Positions 58,304-64,000 of a stretch of 64,000 nucleotides of DNA are shown piece by piece (the stretch's first letter is position 1; the number at the start of each line of letters is the position of its first letter). This DNA comes from Phreatobacter aquaticus. Lineage in GTDB: Bacteria; Pseudomonadota; Alphaproteobacteria; Rhizobiales; Phreatobacteraceae. The notes below the pieces were generated by a model, which was given only the letters and a program-made list of their open reading frames with translations, was not told where the DNA came from and ran no database searches. Location: assembly GCF_005160265.1 (NCBI RefSeq), contig NZ_CP039865.1:1140828-1204827 (forward strand). The letters are read 5' to 3'. Position numbers and translations under genes: made by a program.

Positions 58304-59335
58304 ATGGCTGTTCTCAAGGGCGGTGAAATCGACCGGTTTCTGAAGGCGCCGGATAGTGCCCGCCCGATCATCCTGATCTACGGCCCCGATGCCGGCCTCG
58401 TCGGTGAGCGGGCTCGCATGCTGGCCAAGGCCGCTGTTCCCGATCTGGATGACCCCTTCTCCGTGGTGCGCCTGGAGGGCGACAGTCTCGCTTCCGATCC
58501 GGCCCGCCTTGCAGACGAGGCTGGTACCGTCGCGATGTTCGCCGCGCGCCGCCTGATCTGGGTGAAAGCCGGCGACAAGTCTTTCGCCGCCGCGGTCACT
58601 CCGCTGCTCGCTGCGCCACCGGCCGACGCGATCGTGCTGATCGAGGCAGGCGACCTCAAGAAGAATGCCCCCTTGCGCGTCGAAGCCGAACGCTCGGCGA
58701 AGGCAGCCGTCATTCCCTGCTATTCCGACGGCGAGGCCGACATCCGCAGGCTGGTGTCCGATGAGGTCGCCCAGGCCGGCATGGTGATCGACCCGGATGC
58801 CGCAAGTCTGCTGGTGGCCCATCTCGGTGGCGATCGGCTGGCATCGCGCGCCGAGATCCAGAAGGTCTGCCTCTATGCCCACGGCAAGGAGCGGATCAGC
58901 GCCGAAGACGTCGAGGCGATCGCCGGCGACAGCATGGCGCTCGGTATCGATGAAATCATCGACGCGGCGGCAGGCGGCGAGCCCGCCATCCTCGACCGGC
59001 TGCTGGTGCGTGCCGATGCATCGGGCGTCGCTGCTCCGCAGATCATGTCCGCCATGGGCCGCCACCTCGGATCGCTCCACAAGGCAAGGGTCGCAGTCGA
59101 GAAAGGCTCATCCGTCGAGACGGCCGCCGATCGGTTCGAGCCGCCGCTATTCTTCCGCAGGAAGGCACTGGTTCAGCGCCAGCTGAACCGTTGGTCCGCC
59201 GCGCGCCTGGAGCGCATGATGGTGCGTGTTGCAGAAGCCACATTCGAGACCCGTATCAAGGCGGATCTTGCAACAGCCATCGTCAATCGCACGCTGATGG
59301 CGATCGCGATGAACGCCAGGGCGACGAAGCGCTGA
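58304..59335 (+). CDS. holA: DNA polymerase III subunit delta
   Basis: A 343-residue clamp-loader subunit that opens the sliding clamp. IILIYGPDAGLVGERARML at the N-terminus, DPARLADEAGTVAMFAARRLIWVKAGD and the central VAHLGGDRLASRAEIQKVCLYA are family patterns. Starts 3 bases after lptE. Convergent with parB, with 3 bases between the stops. Confidence 0.93.
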   Translation: MAVLKGGEIDRFLKAPDSARPIILIYGPDAGLVGERARMLAKAAVPDLDDPFSVVRLEGDSLASDPARLADEAGTVAMFAARRLIWVKAGDKSFAAAVTPLLAAPPADAIVLIEAGDLKKNAPLRVEAERSAKAAVIPCYSDGEADIRRLVSDEVAQAGMVIDPDAASLLVAHLGGDRLASRAEIQKVCLYAHGKERISAEDVEAIAGDSMALGIDEIIDAAAGGEPAILDRLLVRADASGVAAPQIMSAMGRHLGSLHKARVAVEKGSSVETAADRFEPPLFFRRKALVQRQLNRWSAARLERMMVRVAEATFETRIKADLATAIVNRTLMAIAMNARATKR

Positions 59336-59338
59336 ACC

Positions 59339-60214
59339 TCAGCCGTTGAGGCGGCGGGCAACCTCGTCCAGTTGCTCGAGCGACTTGTAGCGGATGCGCA
59401 ATTCGCCACCCGCCCCCCGGTGATCGATCGTCACCACCATGCCAAGCCGGTCCGACAGTGACTTCTCGAGGGCGCGGGTATCAGCGTCCTTCTCGACGCG
59501 CTCGCGCTGCCGGGGCGCACGACCCGCCTGCTCGGCCTGATCCTGCGCAAGCGCTTCGACCTGGCGGACATTCAGGCCCTGCTCGACGATTTCGGCAGCG
59601 ACTCGATCGGGATTGGCGTGTGACAGCAGCGCGCGCGCATGGCCCGCGGTGAGCTGGCCGTCGCGCAGGTAGGTCTGCACCTTGTCCGACAGCTTCAGCA
59701 GGCGCAGCGTATTGGCGACATGGCTGCGGCTCTTGCCGATGACCTTGGCAAGGTCGGTCTGGCTGTAGCCGAACTGCTCGATCAGCTCATTATAGCCCTG
59801 CGCTTCTTCCAGCGCGTTCAGGTCAGCGCGCTGGACGTTTTCGATGATCGCCAGCTCGAGAGCCTCACGATCACCGACCTCGACGAGATGAACCGGGATC
59901 TCGTGCAGACCCGCCAGCTGCGCCGCCCGCCAGCGGCGTTCGCCGGCAACGATCTCATAGGCGTCGACAGCGCCAGCCACGGTCCTGACGACGATCGGCT
60001 GGATGATACCGCGCTCGCGGACAGAGTCCGCCAGCTCCTGGAGATCCTCCTCCCGGAAGGTCCGGCGCGGATTACGCGGATTGGCGCGAACGAACTCGAT
60101 CGGCACCTTGCGCGTGGCCCGCAGCCGGTCAACAGCCGCCGTTTCCTCGCCAACATCGCCGATCAGGGCCGCAAGCCCCCGGCCAAGGCGCTGACGCACC
60201 GCCTCTTCCGCCAT
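59339..60214 (-). CDS. parB: Chromosome partition protein ParB
   Basis: A 291-residue CTP-dependent clamp that loads at parS. The N-terminal ParA-interaction segment is RQRLGRGLAALIG. The CTP-binding box GERRWRAA is at 91-98, NPRNPRRTF precedes it, and the helix-turn-helix SQTDLAKVIGKSRSHVANTLRLL lies in the middle. A C-terminal dimerisation domain (LRIRYKSLEQLDEVARRL) ends the protein. Downstream of parA on the same strand; two parS sites lie 1.5 and 3.5 kb away. Confidence 0.96.
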   Translation of the reverse strand: MAEEAVRQRLGRGLAALIGDVGEETAAVDRLRATRKVPIEFVRANPRNPRRTFREEDLQELADSVRERGIIQPIVVRTVAGAVDAYEIVAGERRWRAAQLAGLHEIPVHLVEVGDREALELAIIENVQRADLNALEEAQGYNELIEQFGYSQTDLAKVIGKSRSHVANTLRLLKLSDKVQTYLRDGQLTAGHARALLSHANPDRVAAEIVEQGLNVRQVEALAQDQAEQAGRAPRQRERVEKDADTRALEKSLSDRLGMVVTIDHRGAGGELRIRYKSLEQLDEVARRLNG

Positions 60215-60280
60215 GACATCCTCCTGGGAAGCGCCGCCGCACGCGGCCTCCTGGTCGATCCGGGACCGAATCGAACTCGA

Positions 60281-61093
60281 TTACGCTGCGCGCAGAACTT
60301 TTTCGCGCTGGATGATTTCCGACGCCAGCCGCAGATAGGCCTGGCTACCGACGCACTTCAGATCATAGAGCAGCACCGGCTTACCGTAGCTCGGCGCCTC
60401 CGACACCCGCACATTGCGCGGAATGATGGTCTGATAAACCTTGTCGCCCATGAATTGGCGGACGTCATCGACGACCTGGGCTGACAAGTTGTTGCGGGCA
60501 TCATACATGGTCAGAACGATGCCATGGATGGTGAGCCCCGGGTTGAGCGTCGCCTTCACCTGCTCCACCGTCTTGATCAGCTGCGAAAGGCCCTCGAGCG
60601 CGAAGAACTCGCACTGCAGCGGAACCAGAATCGCGTTGGCCGCCGACATCGCGTTGATGGTCAGCAGGTTGAGCGACGGCGGGCAATCGATGAGCACATA
60701 GGAATACTGGCTGGCGACGCTGTCGATGGCGTTCCGCAGCCGAAACGCACGGTCGCGGGCACTGGCGATTTCCAGCTCGACGCCCGACAGATCCATGGTC
60801 GATGGCGCGATCGACAGGCGCGGGATCGAGGTTTCCTGGATGGCGTCGGCGAGCGTGATATCGCCAACCAGAACATCGTAGGTGGACTTCTCCCGCGAGC
60901 GGCGGTCGACACCGAGCCCGGTCGAAGCATTGCCCTGCGGATCGAGGTCGACGATCAGCACCTTCTCGCCGATGGCGGCAAGCGCCGTCCCCAGGTTGAT
61001 GGCGGTTGTCGTCTTGCCGACGCCCCCCTTCTGGTTTGCGAGAGCCAGAATCCGGGGACCGCTGAAAGCGGGGGACGAAGAGATCATCGCCAT
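60281..61093 (-). CDS. parA: Chromosome partition ATPase ParA
   Basis: A 270-residue Walker-type ATPase: deviant Walker A KGGVGKTT near residue 19, Walker A' VDLDPQGNASTGLG, Walker B YVLIDCPPSLNLLTIN. With ParB it moves the parS region during segregation. ATG 61093 (or 61087) is used; the open frame further upstream overlaps rsmG. It lies 26 bases after rsmG. Confidence 0.96.
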   Translation of the reverse strand: MAMISSSPAFSGPRILALANQKGGVGKTTTAINLGTALAAIGEKVLIVDLDPQGNASTGLGVDRRSREKSTYDVLVGDITLADAIQETSIPRLSIAPSTMDLSGVELEIASARDRAFRLRNAIDSVASQYSYVLIDCPPSLNLLTINAMSAANAILVPLQCEFFALEGLSQLIKTVEQVKATLNPGLTIHGIVLTMYDARNNLSAQVVDDVRQFMGDKVYQTIIPRNVRVSEAPSYGKPVLLYDLKCVGSQAYLRLASEIIQREKVLRAA

Positions 61094-61119
61094 GACGGAC
61101 CGTCCGACGTTAGAGAAAG

Positions 61120-61779
61120 CTAGGATGCGACTGGTTCGGCGCGTCGGACCGTGACGATGCGTCCGTCTTGTTCCGTGACGCTTGGCGTCAGCACGGTGTC
61201 GAGCTTCCAATATTTAGCGGCTTGCGTCAATTCGGACCCTACATCTTGTCCCTTCGGAAAGAGTCCAAAGGCCCCAGTTTTCAACAGGGGAACGCTAAGT
61301 CTGACCAGCTGATCGAGCGGCGCAAGCGCACGGGCTGTCACCACGTCGACCGGCTCGGTCCATTGAGCCAAAACGCCTTCGATCCGGAAGGCATGGATCG
61401 TCGCGGGCACGCCCATCTGGCGGGCTGCCTCCCGGAGGAACGCAGCCTTGCCGAGCTTGCTCTCGACCAAATGGATCCGGGTGCCGGCACGCTCCGCCAA
61501 CACAGCCGCAATGACAAGGCCTGGAAGCCCGCCGCCCGATCCAAGATCGACCCAGGTGCGCGCATCCGGTGCTAGCGCCGCGAGCTGCAGACAGTCGGCA
61601 ATATGGCGCTCCCAGACAGCCGACAGGGTGTGTGGCGAGACCAGGTTCTTCACCGGGTTCCAGCGCCGCAGAAGACTGACATAGAGGACCAAGCGATCCT
61701 GCGTTTCACGTGAAACGGCAACGCCCGCCTGTCGCGCGGCGGCCTCAGCGGCTGCCCGATCTGAAACATTGGCGGCCAT
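61120..61779 (-). CDS. rsmG: 16S rRNA (guanine-527-N7) methyltransferase RsmG/GidB
   Basis: A 219-residue SAM-dependent methyltransferase. LVSPHTLSAVWERHIADCLQLA, the SAM motif TWVDLGSGGGLPGLV, HLVESKLGKAAFLRE and VVTARALAPLDQL are present. The N-terminal AVSRETQ segment is encoded by the parS site at 61702-61717, a known arrangement. An in-frame TTG six bases upstream would overlap the mnmG stop; ATG 61779 is used here. Confidence 0.95.
   Translation of the reverse strand: MAANVSDRAAAEAAARQAGVAVSRETQDRLVLYVSLLRRWNPVKNLVSPHTLSAVWERHIADCLQLAALAPDARTWVDLGSGGGLPGLVIAAVLAERAGTRIHLVESKLGKAAFLREAARQMGVPATIHAFRIEGVLAQWTEPVDVVTARALAPLDQLVRLSVPLLKTGAFGLFPKGQDVGSELTQAAKYWKLDTVLTPSVTEQDGRIVTVRRAEPVAS
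61702..61717. promoter_or_regulatory. parS: parS centromere site inside rsmG
   Basis: CGTTTCACGTGAAACG contains the full 14-bp parS palindrome GTTTCACGTGAAAC. It encodes V-S-R-E-T of RsmG. ParB loads here; parA and parB are 0.6-2.4 kb away. Confidence 0.92.
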
Positions 61780-61781
61780 GA

Positions 61782-63647
61782 TCAAGCCGCTCCTGCTTCG
61801 CGCCGGGCCCAGATGGCGATCAGCGTCAGCGCCGCCGGCGTCATACCGTCCATCCGTGCCGCCTGCCCCAGTGTTTCGGGACGGTACCGAATCAACTTCG
61901 CCCGGATCTCGTTGGACAGTCCTGGGACAGAAAGCGTTTCCCAGTCGGTCGGCAGAGCCAGAGCTTCCTCACGCCGATAGAGGTCGGCCTCGGCCGACTG
62001 GCGCTTCAGATAGACGGAATAGCGCGCATCTGTCTCGACCTGCTCCGCCAGCTTAGGATCAACTTCGCTCAGGTGAGGCCAGGCACGAGCAAGGTCCGAC
62101 CAGGCGATCTCGGGGTGAGACAGCAACTCGAAACCGTTCCGCCGGACACCGTCTTGATTGAGCGCGATCCCAAACTCGGCTGCCTGGTTGGGCGTCAGCG
62201 ACAGGCTTTCGACCTGGCGGCGCAACGCCTGCAGCGCCTCAAGCTTGGACCGGAACCGAATCGAACGAGCATCGCCGACACAGCCAAGCGCCAGGCCCTT
62301 CGACGTCAGCCTCTGGTCCGCGTTGTCGGCTCGTAACGACAGACGGAACTCTGCACGCGAGGTGAACATGCGATAGGGCTCTGTGACCCCCCGGCTGGTG
62401 AGATCATCGATCATCACTCCGAGATAGGCCTCGTCCCGCCCAAAGGTCACGCCATCGCCGCCACCCGCCCGGCGAGCCGCGTTGATGCCCGCAACCAGGC
62501 CCTGCCCTGCGGCTTCCTCGTAGCCGGTCGTGCCATTGATCTGGCCAGCCAGAAACAGCCCGCGGATGCGGCGTGTCTCGAGGGTCTGGGCCAGCTCGCG
62601 GGGATCGATATGGTCATACTCGATCGCATAGCCGAACCGGCGAACCGCGACCTTCTCAAGCCCAGGGATCGTCCTCAGGAACGCGTCCTGGACATCCTCG
62701 GGCAGAGACGTGGAAATCCCGTTGGGATAGACGGTGTCATCGTCGAGGCCCTCGGGCTCCAGGAAGATCTGGTGGCCATCGCGGTCACCGAACCGGACAA
62801 CCTTGTCCTCAACGGAGGGGCAATAGCGCGGGCCGATGCCCTCGATCCTCCCGCCATACATGGCAGACCGGCCAAGATTGTCCCTGATGATACGGTGGGT
62901 CGCGTCAGTGGTTCGGGTGATGCCGCAGGCGATCTGCGGATTGGTGATCGCCCCCGTCATCATGGAGAACGGTTCCGGATCCGAATCGGCTTCCTGCTTC
63001 TCCAGGCTTGCCCAATCGATCGTTCGTCCATCGAGGCGAGCCGGCGTCCCCGTTTTCAGCCGGCCAAGCGCAAAGCCATGCGCGAGCAGGCTCTCGGACA
63101 GCCGCACGCTGGGCGCTTCGTCCACGCGGCCCGCCGGGATCTGCTTTTCGCCAATGTGGATGAGACCCCGCAGGAATGTCCCCGTGGTGATCACCAGTGC
63201 CCCGCACGACACCTCACGACCATCAGCGAGAACCAGACCGGTCAAACGGCCACCATCGATCTTGAGCTCGGCGGCCTCCTGCTCAACGACAGTGAGCCCC
63301 TCCTGGGCCCGAACCATCGTCTGGATCGCCCGCGCATAGAGCTTGCGATCAGCCTGGGTACGCGGGCCACGGACTGCCGGCCCCTTCCGGCGATTGAGCA
63401 GCCGGAACTGGATGCCGCCAAGATCAGCCGCGCGGCCCATAAGACCATCCAGCGCATCGATCTCGCGAACCAGATGGCCCTTGCCAAGGCCGCCAATGGC
63501 CGGATTGCAGGACATGGACCCGATCGTGTCGAAGCGATGGGTCACCAGCGCGGTCCGGGCGCCCATGCGGGCCGCGGCGGAGGCCGCTTCGCAACCGGCG
63601 TGGCCACCGCCAATCACAACGACATCAAAGGACAGATCGATTGCCAT
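61782..63647 (-). CDS. mnmG: tRNA uridine-5-carboxymethylaminomethyl enzyme MnmG/GidA
   Basis: A 621-residue FAD enzyme that with MnmE modifies U34 of certain tRNAs. The FAD motif [13 protein letters not shown] is near residues 9-21. [20 protein letters not shown] and [11 protein letters not shown] are family signatures, and [21 protein letters not shown] lies near 360. ATG 63647 is where the family begins; the longer open frame from a TTG is not used. parS sites lie on both sides. Order mnmE-mnmG-rsmG-parA-parB is conserved. Confidence 0.96.
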   Translation of the reverse strand: MAIDLSFDVVVIGGGHAGCEAASAAARMGARTALVTHRFDTIGSMSCNPAIGGLGKGHLVREIDALDGLMGRAADLGGIQFRLLNRRKGPAVRGPRTQADRKLYARAIQTMVRAQEGLTVVEQEAAELKIDGGRLTGLVLADGREVSCGALVITTGTFLRGLIHIGEKQIPAGRVDEAPSVRLSESLLAHGFALGRLKTGTPARLDGRTIDWASLEKQEADSDPEPFSMMTGAITNPQIACGITRTTDATHRIIRDNLGRSAMYGGRIEGIGPRYCPSVEDKVVRFGDRDGHQIFLEPEGLDDDTVYPNGISTSLPEDVQDAFLRTIPGLEKVAVRRFGYAIEYDHIDPRELAQTLETRRIRGLFLAGQINGTTGYEEAAGQGLVAGINAARRAGGGDGVTFGRDEAYLGVMIDDLTSRGVTEPYRMFTSRAEFRLSLRADNADQRLTSKGLALGCVGDARSIRFRSKLEALQALRRQVESLSLTPNQAAEFGIALNQDGVRRNGFELLSHPEIAWSDLARAWPHLSEVDPKLAEQVETDARYSVYLKRQSAEADLYRREEALALPTDWETLSVPGLSNEIRAKLIRYRPETLGQAARMDGMTPAALTLIAIWARREAGAA

Positions 63648-63740
63648 GGCCGCTTCTACCGCAGCATCGCGGTCAGGGTCAAAGCACTCGGACGCAAGTG
63701 TGCCCAAATCGGGCTTGGGTCATATCGGTGGCGAATCGAT

Positions 63741-63756
63741 CGTTTCACGTGAAACA
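63741..63756. promoter_or_regulatory. parS: parS centromere site between mnmE and mnmG
   Basis: CGTTTCACGTGAAACA differs from the canonical 16-bp parS TGTTTCACGTGAAACA only at the first base; the 14-bp core is perfect. It lies 8 bases after the mnmE stop in the intergenic gap. Confidence 0.94.
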
Positions 63757-63763
63757 CCTGGCC

Positions 63764-64000
63764 CTACTTGCCGATGCAGAACGACGAGAAGATCACGTCG
63801 AGGATCGCTTCGGCTCCGACTCGACCCGATCCGCGGGCCAAGCCAAGCGATGCGAGGCGGAGATGCTCCGCCACGATATCAGCCGCCTCGTCCCAATCCG
63901 CAATCGACAGAGCCGCGTCGCTGTGGCTCAGCGCATCGGCAAAGGTCTGGCGATGCCGCTCCCGGACGAGAACGGCGGGCTCTCCGCCAGCAAGGTTCGC
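63764..64000 (-). CDS. mnmE: tRNA modification GTPase MnmE (partial, C-terminus only)
   Basis: The last 78 residues of MnmE, ending in AILDVIFSSFCIGK, where the C-terminal Cys of the CIGK motif is essential in the family. The upstream RHRQTFADAL and ADIVAEHLRLASLGLARG helices also fit. The rest runs off the right edge. Partner of MnmG, which follows on the same strand after 117 bases holding a parS site. Confidence 0.95.
   Translation of the reverse strand, partial: ANLAGGEPAVLVRERHRQTFADALSHSDAALSIADWDEAADIVAEHLRLASLGLARGSGRVGAEAILDVIFSSFCIGK

Overview
The window is GC-rich, densely coded DNA from an alphaproteobacterial chromosome, most likely of the Hyphomicrobiales (Rhizobiales). This rests on gene orders typical of that group: mnmE-mnmG-rsmG-parA-parB facing leuS-lptE-holA, hemC-hemD-mic60-hemY divergent from tsaD-gpsA, and a NasST-controlled nitrate assimilation operon. 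The genus cannot be fixed from the sequence alone. No rRNA, insertion sequence, CRISPR array or prophage was seen; one tRNA gene (Arg, CCT anticodon) is present.

Left part (1-14.4 kb, accessory metabolism and sensing). Two paralogous family-5 solute-binding proteins lie beside a divergent LysR regulator, with an exact T-N11-A operator between them. A small sulfur-type ArsR/DUF2892 pair follows, with palindromes in its promoter and two cysteines spaced as in BigR/SqrR. Next come a DUF3750 protein, a large hybrid kinase divergent from an HD-GYP response regulator (c-di-GMP turnover), hutF divergent from hutI, tam and an SDR.

Nitrate region (14.4-23.7 kb). nasT-nasS are followed by a leader with a sigma54-like promoter, tandem hexaloop hairpins of the ANTAR-target type and a competing intrinsic terminator. 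The transport and reduction operon nrtA-nrtB-nrtD, an FAD/NAD reductase subunit and nasA comes after it. No nitrite reductase is present.

Middle (23.7-45.5 kb). metX-metW, an S4 RNA-binding protein and a Suv3-like helicase with a long two-part disordered tail. Upstream of the helicase is a non-coding stretch unusually dense in GANTC (CcrM) sites. A signalling block follows: two paralogous PAS/histidine-kinase/receiver hybrids, three OmpR-type regulators, a stand-alone cyclic-nucleotide-binding domain and a globin. Then come envelope and housekeeping genes (L,D-transpeptidase, M48 lipoprotein protease, nuclease-like protein, acs) and a serine hydrolase and CoA-transferase pair.

Right part (45.5-64 kb, core chromosome near the partition locus). 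EVE protein, a small conserved-position unknown, gpsA, tsaD, the heme operon with mic60 and hemY, tRNA-Arg, a fatty-acid hydroxylase, yggS, leuS-lptE-holA and mnmE-mnmG-rsmG-parA-parB. Two parS-type centromere sites flank mnmG, one of them inside rsmG. This places the window's right end close to the chromosomal partition locus and probably near the replication origin.
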